Shown here: positions 33,674 to 43,398 of the stretch, one piece after another | How positions within the stretch are numbered: position 1 is the stretch's first letter | How the letters are laid out: every line of letters begins with the position of its first letter | Position numbers and translations under genes: made by a program | DNA from: an uncultured Ruminococcus sp. | Lineage (GTDB): Bacteria > Bacillota > Clostridia > Oscillospirales > Acutalibacteraceae | Assembly: GCA_902798755.1 (NCBI GenBank) | Contig: CADBYC010000004.1 | Location: forward strand, 1-64,000 | DNA length: 64,000 nt | Direction of reading: 5' to 3' | Notes under the pieces: generated by a model | The model's input: only the letters and a program-made list of their open reading frames with translations | What the model was told of the DNA's origin: nothing | Databases searched by the model: none

Positions 33674-34348
33674 TCAATAGCCCATCAGCTCGAGTGCTTC
33701 TCTTGCCGCCTGCTGTTCCGCTTCCTTCTTGCTTCTGCCGCCGCCGCGACCGATGACGTTACTGTTCAGGCAGACCTCGACCTTGAAATGCTTGTCGTGG
33801 TCGGGACCTGTAGAGCCTACAAGACGGTATTCGAGCTTCTCGCCCGGATTCTTCTGGATGATCTCCTGCAGCTTCGTCTTATAATCCTTAAACGAATGGT
33901 TCTTGTGCTGTTCGATCTCAGGCACGACAAAGCGCAGGATATGCTTCTTTGCCGCCTCCATACCGCCGTCGAGGTAGATCGCGGCGATCAGCGCCTCGAA
34001 CGCGTCGGACACGATCGACGGGCGCTTGGCGCCGCCGTTGCGGCGTTCGCCGTTGGAAAGGCGCAGGTAGGAGCCGAGGTCGATCTGCTTAGAGAAATCA
34101 AACAGGCTCTTTTCGCATACCAAAGAAGCGCGGAGCTTGGTCAGCTCGCCCTCGGGTAATTGCGGACAATGCTTGTAGATATAGTCGGACACAACGATCG
34201 AGAGCACCGCGTCGCCGAGGAACTCGAGCCGCTCGTTGTATTTCATGTTTTTATGCTGTTCATGCGCGTAGGACGAATGGGTCATCGCCTCTGTGAGCAG
34301 AGCGGGATCGTGGAATGTATAGCCGATGGCTTCCTGCAGATCTTTCAT
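33674..34348 (-). CDS. rnc: Ribonuclease III
   Basis: Double-strand RNA endonuclease for rRNA and mRNA processing. The catalytic domain (1-150) includes the signature NERLEFLGDAVLSIVVSDYI, and SDAFEALIAAIYLDGG holds the remaining metal ligands; the C-terminal double-strand-binding domain has DYKTKLQEIIQ and SKKEAEQQAAREALELM. Length 224. The ATG at 34348 overlaps the plsX stop by one base (TGATG), so they are coupled. acpP, usually between plsX and rnc in Firmicutes, is absent. Confidence 0.97.
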   Translation of the reverse strand: MKDLQEAIGYTFHDPALLTEAMTHSSYAHEQHKNMKYNERLEFLGDAVLSIVVSDYIYKHCPQLPEGELTKLRASLVCEKSLFDFSKQIDLGSYLRLSNGERRNGGAKRPSIVSDAFEALIAAIYLDGGMEAAKKHILRFVVPEIEQHKNHSFKDYKTKLQEIIQKNPGEKLEYRLVGSTGPDHDKHFKVEVCLNSNVIGRGGGRSKKEAEQQAAREALELMGY

Positions 34349-35364
34349 CACTCGTCCCCGCTCTCAGACTCGGCGATCTTGCCCATCGCGTCGGTGACAG
34401 TCGCGATGATATCGGCAGAAACATAGTCCTTGCAGATACGGATCGCGTTCTTGATGGTCTTGGCGTTCGCGTTGCCGTGCGCCTTGAATACAGGCTTGGA
34501 GCAGCCTAAGACCGCCGTGCCGCCGAACTCGTCGAGGTCCATTTCCTTTTTGAACGCCTTCATATCGCCCAATACCATCATGGCGGCGAGCTTGTTCTTG
34601 AGACTCTTTTTGAAGATGCCTTTGATCTTGCCGAGCAGCGCCAGCGCGACGCCCTCGTAGGTCTTGATGATCATGTTGCCCGTGAAGCCGTCGCAGACCA
34701 CAACGTCGGCGCCGTCGAGCGGGACGTCGCGGCCCTCGATATTGCCGACGAAGTTGACGGGCGTTTTTTGCAGGAGCTTGTAGGTCTCCTGTCGAAGCTC
34801 GTCGCCCTTGTGCTCCTCTGTGCCGACGTTCGCGAGTCCGACGCGCGGATTCTCGACGCCGAGAACCTTGTTCATATACACGGAGCCCATGACGGCGAAC
34901 TGCTGGAGCACAGCGGGACGGACGTCGGTATTGATACCGCTGTCGATGACCATCGCCTTGCCGCTCGCGGTGGGGATCACGGGCGCGAACGCGACGCGCT
35001 TGACGCCCTTGATGCGCTTGACGATGAACATCGAGCCCGCGCCGATCGCCCCGGAGTTGCCCGCCGACAGGAACGCGTCGCCCTCGCCCTCTTTGAGCAG
35101 GCGGAAGCCCGTCGCGAGAGAGGTGTTCGCCATCGCCTTGGTGCGGATCGCGGAGGGAGAATCGTTGTTGGTAAAGACGTCGGGCGCGTGGTAGATGGCG
35201 ATACCGTCGAGGCTGATCTCATTCTCAGCCGCTGCCTTGCGGATCGTTTCCTCCGCGCCGACGAGCAGGATGTCTACGCCGTATTCCCTTTTGGCTTCTA
35301 CGGCGCCTTTGATGATTTCGAGCGGAGCGTTATCGCCGCCGAAAGCATCTACGATGATTTTCAT
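34348..35364 (-). CDS. plsX: Phosphate acyltransferase PlsX
   Basis: Converts acyl-ACP to acyl-phosphate for phospholipid synthesis (with PlsY). The 338-residue protein starts MKIIVDAFGGDNAPLEIIKG (typical MDxMGGDxxP motif with Ala-Phe replacing Met-Gly) and contains ALSAGNSGAIG-like FLSAGNSGAIGAG, VMVIDSGINTDVRP-like and VVCDGFTGNMIIKTYEGVA. Downstream is rnc. Upstream a large repeat composite separates it from trmFO. Confidence 0.95.
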   Translation of the reverse strand: MKIIVDAFGGDNAPLEIIKGAVEAKREYGVDILLVGAEETIRKAAAENEISLDGIAIYHAPDVFTNNDSPSAIRTKAMANTSLATGFRLLKEGEGDAFLSAGNSGAIGAGSMFIVKRIKGVKRVAFAPVIPTASGKAMVIDSGINTDVRPAVLQQFAVMGSVYMNKVLGVENPRVGLANVGTEEHKGDELRQETYKLLQKTPVNFVGNIEGRDVPLDGADVVVCDGFTGNMIIKTYEGVALALLGKIKGIFKKSLKNKLAAMMVLGDMKAFKKEMDLDEFGGTAVLGCSKPVFKAHGNANAKTIKNAIRICKDYVSADIIATVTDAMGKIAESESGDE

Positions 35365-35401
35365 ATTACCAAATCCTTATCTTAGAATTATCTATCATTA
35401 T

Positions 35402-35742
35402 TGCTGTCATTGCGAGGGAGCTTGCGGCAGTAGCTCTCAGCCAATCAGCGTTCGCACTTTGTGCTCCGCTTCTTGGGAGAGCCTTGCATGGGAGTTGTTA
35501 GCCAAATCAAAGATTTGGACAACTCCTCAACCGTGGCAATCCCAGCAGTGGCGCTTAGCCAATCGCTACGCTCTTGGAGCGCTGTTGCATGGGAGTTGTA
35601 AACCAAATCAAAGATTTGGACAACTCCTCGACTGTACCTTTCAGTCACTGCAACCGACATCTACGGCAAGGGGATTGCCACAGCCTGCCGCATACTCGCG
35701 GCACCTCCCTGAAGGGAGGCTTCGGGCTTCGCAATGACAGTT
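35402..35742. repeat. Nested composite: family C hairpins inside family B repeats, with a D-like hairpin
   Basis: Left B copy begins GTCATTGCGAGGGAGCTTGC at 35405, is interrupted by C hairpins (35433-35480 and 35489-35522), and resumes as ACCGTGGCAATCCC near 35530. Two more C hairpins follow (35550-35583, 35593-35626). Then a right B copy from 35669 (GGGATTGCCACAGCCTGCCG) is interrupted by CCTCCCTGAAGGGAGG and ends CTTCGCAATGACAG at 35742. The whole plsX-trmFO gap is repeats. Confidence 0.8.
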
Positions 35743-35756
35743 TATACTTCGGGAGC

Positions 35757-37073
35757 CTATATGTTATTCTCTTTGATGAACAACTTCAAATCCGCAAGCG
35801 CGCGGTCGGCATACGCTTGTCCGCGTTCCGCCTTGTCGCGGGGACGGTTCATAAGCTCGGGCAGGATGCCGAAGTTCGCGCCCATGGGCTGGAAGTCGGT
35901 CACAAAGCTGTCGCTGATATACCGCGCCATCGCGCCCATCATGGTGGTCGGCGGGAGGGTGATCGTATTCTCGCCGCTGAGCAACCTTGCGGCGTTGATA
36001 CCGCAGAGAAGCCCCGACGAGGCGCTCTCCATATAGCCCTCTACGCCCGTGAGCTGACCCGCGAAGAAGCGGGATTTATTTTCTTTATCAGAATAATCCG
36101 AGTTGAGTATCCTCGGAGAATTGATGAAGGTGTTGCGGTGCATCACGCCGTAGCGCAGGAACTGTGCGTGATTCAGCGCGGGGATCATGGAAAAGACCCG
36201 CTTCTGTTCGCCGAACTTCAGATTCGTCTGAAAGCCGACGAGATTGTACATAGTGCCCGCCGCGTTCTCCTTGCGCAATTGCAGCACTGCCCACGGACGG
36301 TGTCCCGTTCGCGGGTCGCACAGTCCGACGGGCTTCATCGGACCGAAGCGCACGGTGTCTACGCCGCGCTGCGCCATCACCTCGATGGGCATACAGCCCT
36401 CGTACACCTTGGGATTCATGACGTCGAATTCGTGCACGGGAGCGCGCTCAGCGGACACGAGCGCCTCATAAAACGCCTCATACTCCGCCTTGTTCATCGG
36501 GCAGTTGAGGTAGTCCTCTCCCCCGCCCTTGCCGTAGCGCGACTCGAAAAAGGCATAGTCCATGTCGATGGAGTCCGCCGAGACGATCGGCGCCGCCGCG
36601 TCGAAAAAGCGCAGGCTCTCGCCGTAGCGCGCGGCGATATCCTTCGCGAGCGCGTCGTGGGTCAAGGGACCCGTCGCGACGATCACGATACCGTCGTCGG
36701 GGATTGCGGTCAGCTCCTCGGGGATATAGGTGATGTTCTTGTCGTTCAGGATCGCCTGCGTTACCATGTCGGAGAACTGCTCGCGGTCGACGGCGAGCGC
36801 TCCGCCCGCGGGAACGGCGCAGCGGTCGGCACATTGTAATAACAGCGAGCCGAGGGTACGCATTTCCTCCTTCAACAGACCCGCGGCGGAATTGACGCGG
36901 TTCGCCTTGAAGGAATTGGAGCAGACGATCTCACATAATTTTTCGGAATGATGGGCGGGGCTTAGCTTATGGGGCTTTGAATCGTAGAGGTCAACGTGTA
37001 TCCCTCTTTTCGAGAGCTGATACGCCGCCTCACAGCCCGCTAAACCCGCGCCGATAATGGTTACTTTTTGCAT
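35757..37073 (-). CDS. trmFO: Methylenetetrahydrofolate-tRNA-(uracil-5-)-methyltransferase TrmFO
   Basis: Folate- and FAD-dependent enzyme making m5U54 in tRNA. The 438-residue protein starts MQKVTIIGAGLAGCEAAYQL (FAD-binding GxGxxG), followed by LYDSKPHKLSPAHHSEKLCE, VCSNSFKANRVNSAAGLLKE, and GRESLRF-type regions, with QLTGVEGYMESASSGLLCGI near the C-terminus. Start at ATG 37073; the codons upstream translate a family B repeat. No Shine-Dalgarno is visible: the bases before the ATG belong to the repeat. dprA-topA-trmFO is the standard Firmicutes order. Confidence 0.95.
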   Translation of the reverse strand: MQKVTIIGAGLAGCEAAYQLSKRGIHVDLYDSKPHKLSPAHHSEKLCEIVCSNSFKANRVNSAAGLLKEEMRTLGSLLLQCADRCAVPAGGALAVDREQFSDMVTQAILNDKNITYIPEELTAIPDDGIVIVATGPLTHDALAKDIAARYGESLRFFDAAAPIVSADSIDMDYAFFESRYGKGGGEDYLNCPMNKAEYEAFYEALVSAERAPVHEFDVMNPKVYEGCMPIEVMAQRGVDTVRFGPMKPVGLCDPRTGHRPWAVLQLRKENAAGTMYNLVGFQTNLKFGEQKRVFSMIPALNHAQFLRYGVMHRNTFINSPRILNSDYSDKENKSRFFAGQLTGVEGYMESASSGLLCGINAARLLSGENTITLPPTTMMGAMARYISDSFVTDFQPMGANFGILPELMNRPRDKAERGQAYADRALADLKLFIKENNI

Positions 37074-37079
37074 AATAAT

Positions 37080-37170
37080 CGGTTGAGATTGCCACAGCCC
37101 TTGCGGGCCTCGCAATGACATTTATCATTCAGTTGAGATTGCCACAGCCCTTGCGGGCTTCGCAATGACA
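37080..37170 (+). repeat. Two tandem family B copies before trmFO
   Basis: Direct repeats at 37080-37120 and 37132-37170, each GAGATTGCCACAGCCCTTGC followed by GGGC(C/T)TCGCAATGACA. Only one internal base differs. They fill the topA-trmFO gap and take the place of the trmFO ribosome-binding region. Confidence 0.85.
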
Positions 37171-37180
37171 GATCATGGTT

Positions 37181-39250
<2,070 letters not shown>

Positions 39251-39370
39251 TATTTGTCCTCCGTTATTTGCTTTCTGTTTTTATATAAATGTAGTAATAG
39301 ACTGTTTCAGGTGATCGAACAGGAGCGCGGGATCGATTTGCTCCGCTTATAAAAGAGAGCTTATCACGCG

Positions 39371-39400
39371 TTGCGGTACGTCGCAAGCGCCGTACTCTAC
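39371..39400 (-). repeat. Family E GTAG hairpin
   Basis: TTGCGGTACGTCGCAAGCGC then CGTACTCTAC on the plus strand; GTAG at the minus-strand 5' end with one change in the stem flank. Preceded by TATAAAAGAG...TCACGCG, the same flank seen in the copies at 41831 and 41945. It lies just after the dprA stop. Confidence 0.7.
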
Positions 39401-39414
39401 AATAGCAGATCTCA

Positions 39415-40524
39415 CTATATCAATCGGTACATCCTGCCCTTGTCGGCTTGGATCAAGCCCTCGAGCTCGAGCTCGGTCAGTGCCTGCAGTACGACGCGAA
39501 CGGGCAGACCCGTGCTCTCTGTAATAGTATCGATATGCACAGGCTCAGCCGTGACGGCGAGATAGACCTTTTTGACCTCGTCGTCAAGGTCGATATCCGT
39601 TTTGTGGACGGGGATCTCCTGTACCATATTGTCAGGCTCTCCCTCGAGCGAGAACCGCGGATAATAGGAGATGATGTCGGTATAGTCCGTGACGGGCACA
39701 GCGCCGTCCTTGATCAGGGCGTTCGTGCCCTGCGAATAGGGCGAGGTGATATTGCCCATCACCGCGAAAACGTCGCGATCCTGCTCCAGCGCCCTGCGCG
39801 CCGTGATCAGCGAACCGCTTTTCTCTCCCGCTTCCACGACGAGAACGCCGTCGGACAATCCCGAAATGATGCGGTTGCGCTCGGGAAAGGTGAACTTGCC
39901 CGGCGGATAATCGGGCGGGTATTCGGAAATGACCGCGCCTCGTTCGGCGATCGCCTTGCGCATCATGATATTGCTCATCAGGTACGGGAAGTTGATCCCG
40001 CAGCCAAGCACGCAGACGGTCACGCCGCCTGTTTCCAGCGCCGCGTTATGACTGATACTGTCGATACCGAGAGCGCCGCCGCTGATGATGACGACGCCGA
40101 CCTTCGCGAGCGACCCCGACAGCACGTGCGAGGTCATCTTACCGTATGCGGTCGCGTTGCGCGTACCGACAACGGCGATACCTAAATGCCGCGTAAAATC
40201 AGGCATATGCCCTTTGAGATACAGCACCGCGGGCGGGTCGTAGATGCTTTTGAGCTTTTCGGGATAGTTCGGATCGTCCGGCGACAGGATACTGATACCC
40301 AGCTCGTTACACCGCGCGATCACCTCATACGCCTTTGACAGGGGCGTGCTTTCCAAGGCGGTGATGTCCTTAGGGCTGAGTACGCCCGACAACCGCCATT
40401 CAGAAACGCCGCCGTTGTAAAAATCGGCGATATTCGGATAGATCGACAACAGTGCCTTGCACTTCGGCGTACTGTAGCCGAGCGCGAGGGTGAGCCAGAT
40501 AAAGTATTTGGTCGCGTTGGTCAT
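39415..40524 (-). CDS. dprA: DNA-processing protein DprA
   Basis: Loads RecA on incoming single-stranded DNA in natural transformation. The 369-residue protein has an N-terminal helical extension (1-75), the Rossmann-like DprA core with AVVGTRNATAYGK, ISGGALGIDSISHNAALETG, VCVLGCGINFPY, ISEYPPDYPPGKFTFPERNR, VVEAGEKSGSLITARRALEQ and NALIKDGAVPV, and a C-terminal winged helix. The ATG overlaps the methyltransferase TGA (ATGA). No other competence gene is seen in the window. Confidence 0.95.
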   Translation of the reverse strand: MTNATKYFIWLTLALGYSTPKCKALLSIYPNIADFYNGGVSEWRLSGVLSPKDITALESTPLSKAYEVIARCNELGISILSPDDPNYPEKLKSIYDPPAVLYLKGHMPDFTRHLGIAVVGTRNATAYGKMTSHVLSGSLAKVGVVIISGGALGIDSISHNAALETGGVTVCVLGCGINFPYLMSNIMMRKAIAERGAVISEYPPDYPPGKFTFPERNRIISGLSDGVLVVEAGEKSGSLITARRALEQDRDVFAVMGNITSPYSQGTNALIKDGAVPVTDYTDIISYYPRFSLEGEPDNMVQEIPVHKTDIDLDDEVKKVYLAVTAEPVHIDTITESTGLPVRVVLQALTELELEGLIQADKGRMYRLI

Positions 40525-41309
40525 TTTTTCATTTCCCAGAGAATGATGGACGCGGCGGCGGAGACGTTGAGCGATTCCGCCTTGCCGCTCATCGGAATAT
40601 AAAGCTTGTGGGTACAGGCCTTGACCGTGTCCTCAGTCAGTCCGTTGCCCTCGTTCCCCACCACGGCAAGCGCCGCTCCCTCAAATGAACACTCATGTAA
40701 GGAAACGGAATCTTTATCGAGCACCGCGGCAAACGTTGTACCATAGCGGTTGAACTCGCCGATCAGCGCGGGCAGGTCGTCGGTGATATAAAAGGGCAGA
40801 CGAAACACCGCTCCCATGCTGCCGCGCGTCACCTTCGGAGAGTAAACGTCACAGCAATCGCGCGTGAGAACGACCGCGCTGATACCGAACGCCTCGGCGG
40901 AACGAAGGATAGTGCCGAGGTTGACGGGATCCTGCACGGTTTCCAAAGCCAATACTTTTCCATTATCCTTTATTCTATCAAAGTCGAGGTTTTTGTCAAG
41001 TCTTTTTATCACGAACAGCACGCCCTGCGGGGTCTTGGTATCGGACACGGACGCAAAAAGGCTGTCCTTGAGCAGATAGGCTTCGTCAGCGCTGTCCCGC
41101 GCTTCTCTGACAAAAGCGCCGTTCTTTTCGGCAAAGGTCTCGGAGAAACAGGCGGCTGCTACCGTACAACCGCTTTTGAGCGCGTCGGAACACAGTCGCA
41201 GACCCTCTGCCGCGAAAACGCCCTCCTGTCTGCGAAAGGGCGCGGAGGAGAGGAGCTTTTTGAGATATTTGATTTTCTTATTTTCTTTAGAAGAAATATT
41301 TTCCATCAT
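40521..41309 (-). CDS. TrmH/SpoU-family rRNA 2'-O-methyltransferase
   Basis: Trefoil-knot SAM methyltransferase acting on ribose 2'-OH of rRNA (23S RlmB-type or TsnR-like). The 262-residue protein starts with a substrate-binding domain (MMENISSKENKKIKYLKKLL) and has the SPOUT motifs ALETVQDPVNLGTILRSAEA, SPKVTRGSMGAVFRLPF, ALAVVGNEGNGLTEDTV and IPMSGKAESLNVSAAASIIL. The precise target cannot be decided. It overlaps dprA. The upstream gap is a long repeat region; no clear promoter was found. Confidence 0.9.
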   Translation of the reverse strand: MMENISSKENKKIKYLKKLLSSAPFRRQEGVFAAEGLRLCSDALKSGCTVAAACFSETFAEKNGAFVREARDSADEAYLLKDSLFASVSDTKTPQGVLFVIKRLDKNLDFDRIKDNGKVLALETVQDPVNLGTILRSAEAFGISAVVLTRDCCDVYSPKVTRGSMGAVFRLPFYITDDLPALIGEFNRYGTTFAAVLDKDSVSLHECSFEGAALAVVGNEGNGLTEDTVKACTHKLYIPMSGKAESLNVSAAASIILWEMKK

Positions 41310-41339
41310 AACACCGATTTTTTCATAGTGTGTTTGTCT

Positions 41340-41520
41340 GTATACATAATGTATACAAAATGTATACTCAGGTTAGGTTAGGATAGGTTAGGTAAGGTTA
41401 GAATCTCATAGGGCATTTGGCAACCAAATGGCAACCAACCGGCAACCAAATGGCAACCAAATGGCAACCGAGGTTAGGTAAGTATAGTATAGTATAGTAT
41501 AGGTTAGGTCAGTATAGATA
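41340..41520. repeat. Short tandem arrays: GTATAC palindromes, GGTTAG, GGCAACCAAAT and TATAG units
   Basis: Four arrays follow one another. GTATACATAATGTATAC and a third GTATAC (41341-41367); GGTTAG-like hexamers (41373-41400 and 41472-41512); four to five copies of an 11-12-base GGCAACCAAAT unit (41412-41470); and a TATAG run (41484-41505). All are intergenic and non-coding. Origin is unclear. Confidence 0.8.
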
Positions 41521-41675
41521 AGATTGATTTCATCATCCTGCGGATGCGGCGAAGCCGAGGTGTATTTCATTTGCGCCTGACGGCTTTTCGGAATCATTTA
41601 GGAATGTTTTATGATTGATCGGGTGAACGGATCGATGTGCTCTGCGTTGAAAGGGTATATGATCCATCACGTTGA

Positions 41676-41786
41676 CGTAGGGACGGGCATTGCCCGTCCG
41701 GCATCGCAAATGCTTTTTCTCTCTATCTAAGGTTTCCGCCTGATTCTACGCCCGTCATTCTCGGACGACCGATGGTCGTCCCTACG
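41676..41786. repeat. Family A REPIN-like inverted pair
   Basis: Left hairpin GGACGGGC-ATT-GCCCGTCC, right hairpin GGACGACC-GAT-GGTCGTCC, outer ends CGTAGG and CCTACG. The centre (TCTATCTAAGGTTTCCGCCT, then GATTCTACGCCCGTC) is almost identical to that of the element at 50490. The 41521-41675 stretch before it is unremarkable AT-rich DNA. Confidence 0.85.
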
Positions 41787-41793
41787 GAAGCGT

Positions 41794-42020
41794 TTTCTTT
41801 GCTTCGCGTATAAAAGGGTTCGTATCATGCGTTGCGGTACGTCGCAAGCGCCGTACCCTACGGCGGGATCGCTTCAATCTGACAAATATAAAAGCGTTAC
41901 GAAAACACTTTCTTTGCTTTGCGTATAAAAGGGGGCGTATCATGCGTTGCGGTACGTCGCAAGCGCCGTACCCTACGGCGGGGATTACAAGCGCTTCGCG
42001 TTCTATCAAACAAATATAAA
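41794..42020. repeat. Tandem duplication of about 115 bases containing family E hairpins
   Basis: Two direct copies (about 41794-41908 and 41909-42020), each with TTTGCTT(C/T)GCGTATAAAAGG, CGTATCATGCGTTGCGGTAC, the family E hairpin (41831-41861 and 41945-41976) and ACAAATATAAAAGCGTT near the end. The copies differ mainly in the stretch after the hairpin. The last copy ends in the rplT terminator. Confidence 0.8.
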
Positions 42021-42046
42021 AGCGTTTGGGGGTTACCCAAACGCAG
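42015..42046 (-). terminator. Rho-independent terminator of the infC operon
   Basis: On the minus strand GCGTTTGGG-TAACC-CCCAAACGC followed by TTTTATATTT, 13 bases past the rplT stop. The stem is perfect. Half of it also occurs in the first copy of the 115-base duplication. Confidence 0.85.
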
Positions 42047-42056
42047 TTATAGCTTT

Positions 42057-42407
42057 TTATGCGTTTTTGACCTGCTCTACGAGAGCGGTGAAAGCGGCGG
42101 GATCGGAAATAGCGATCTCAGAGAGAACCTTGCGGTTCAGGGTGATGCCTGCCTTCTTCAAGCCGTTCATGAAGGTGGAGTAGTTCATGCCGTTAGCCTT
42201 GCAGCCGGCAGAGATACGGGTGATCCACAGTCTGCGGAAATCTCTCTTCTTCTGCTTTCTGCCGATGTAAGCGTAGTTACCGCTCTTCATCACCTGCTGC
42301 TTCGCCATCTTAAAGTGCTTAGATTTTGCACCGTAATAGCCCTTAGCGAGCTTTAAAACTTTCTTTCTTCTCTTGCGAGTCATCATCGCGCCTTTAATAC
42401 GTGCCAT
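42057..42407 (-). CDS. rplT: Ribosomal protein bL20
   Basis: Large-subunit assembly protein that in Firmicutes also represses its own operon through the infC leader. The 116-residue basic protein starts [20 protein letters not shown] and has [40 protein letters not shown] and [13 protein letters not shown], the complete family pattern. GGAGGT precedes the ATG. Last gene of infC-rpmI-rplT, followed by a terminator. Confidence 0.98.
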   Translation of the reverse strand: MARIKGAMMTRKRRKKVLKLAKGYYGAKSKHFKMAKQQVMKSGNYAYIGRKQKKRDFRRLWITRISAGCKANGMNYSTFMNGLKKAGITLNRKVLSEIAISDPAAFTALVEQVKNA

Positions 42408-42450
42408 TTATCATTACCTCCGATAATTCTTAAATCAATTCAAGCGAAAA

Positions 42451-42648
42451 TTATTTGTAGGGGATCAGGCGCTTTACCTGAGCTACATTGGTCTTGTCAG
42501 CGACGGTGGTCTGTCTGAGGCCTCTCTTACGCTTGGTGGTCTTCTTGTTCAGGATATGGCTCTTGTTAGCATGAGCGCGGATAACCTTACCGTTCTTAGT
42601 CAGTTTGAAGCGCTTTTTCGCTCCGCTGTGTGTTTTGATCTTAGGCAT
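42451..42648 (-). CDS. rpmI: Ribosomal protein bL35
   Basis: A 65-residue basic large-subunit protein. [20 protein letters not shown] at the start and [20 protein letters not shown] in the middle are the family signature. AGGAGG precedes the ATG. It sits between infC and rplT as in nearly all bacteria. Confidence 0.98.
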   Translation of the reverse strand: MPKIKTHSGAKKRFKLTKNGKVIRAHANKSHILNKKTTKRKRGLRQTTVADKTNVAQVKRLIPYK

Positions 42649-42700
42649 ATTAATAATCCTCCTTTAAAATACGTTGCTTGACGGCTTTGAACAGAGCCGT

Positions 42701-43228
42701 TTACTTTGTGGGCTTTTGGGGCACGGGAGCCATGAACATGAGCATCTGGCGACCCTCGAGCTTAGCGGGACGTTCGATCTTAGCCGCGTCGCCGCACGCT
42801 TCGGCAAACCTCTTCATCAGATCGTAGCCGTACTCGGAATGACCCATCTCACGGCCGCGGAAGCGGATAGAAACCTTGACCTTATCACCGTGCGCGAAGA
42901 ACTTCAAGGCGTTCTTCAATTTGGTGTTAAAGTCGTGAGTGTCGATATTCAGAGAGAGCTTGATCTCCTTGACCTCGACGGTATGCTGGTTCTTTCTCGC
43001 CTCTTTCTCGCGCTTCGCCTGCTCAAAGCGATACTTGCCGTAGTCCATGATCTTGCACACGGGCGGCGTCGCCTGAGGAGCGATCTTCACGAGATCGAGA
43101 TTTTTTTCATCAGCGATGTGCTGGGCGTCGGCAGCCGACATAATGCCGAGCTGTGTGCCGTCGGCACCGATTACGCGTAACTCTTTGTCACGGATTTCCT
43201 CATTGATCTGCGGTTCCTGCTTGCTGAT
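42701..43228 (-). CDS. infC: Translation initiation factor IF-3, probable ATC start
   Basis: Binds the 30S subunit and checks start-codon pairing. The conserved N-terminus INEEIRDKELRVIGADGTQL continues upstream of the first ATG (43141), so a start there would delete it. The only suitable start is ATC at 43228, nine bases after GGAGG, giving 175 residues beginning (M)SKQEPQINEEIRDKE. Rare start codons (ATT, ATA, ATC) are known for infC and allow IF-3 to limit its own synthesis. The C-terminal domain with KVSIRFRGREMGHSEYGYDL is normal. First gene of the operon. Confidence 0.93.
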   Translation of the reverse strand: MSKQEPQINEEIRDKELRVIGADGTQLGIMSAADAQHIADEKNLDLVKIAPQATPPVCKIMDYGKYRFEQAKREKEARKNQHTVEVKEIKLSLNIDTHDFNTKLKNALKFFAHGDKVKVSIRFRGREMGHSEYGYDLMKRFAEACGDAAKIERPAKLEGRQMLMFMAPVPQKPTK

Positions 43229-43239
43229 AGGTAAGCACC

Positions 43240-43391
43240 TCCAAAGTTTCTTAAGAAAAAATTCTTAGACAACAAAACGCGGACAGATGGCTCCGTCCGC
43301 GTGCAATACTATCAAAAGGGATCGCTCCCCAAAGTATTGACCCGTGCAGACGATACCCCACAGGTGAAAGCCACTGCTTTACTTTGTTTTC
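43240..43391 (-). ncRNA. Structured leader of the infC operon (L20-leader type)
   Basis: Between the promoter and infC the transcript of about 160 bases folds into a structured region and then a terminator-like hairpin, ACGCGGACGG-AGCCAT-CTGTCCGCGT followed by TTTTGTTG (about 43264-43290). In Firmicutes the infC-rpmI-rplT operon is controlled by bL20 binding such a leader. I see the hairpin and the position; assignment to the L20 leader family rests on context. Confidence 0.65.
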
Positions 43392-43398
43392 ATGAAGT

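Noticed and set aside
41405..41475. CRISPR array
   Set aside because: The 11-12-base units are directly adjacent and have no spacers, and no cas gene is near.
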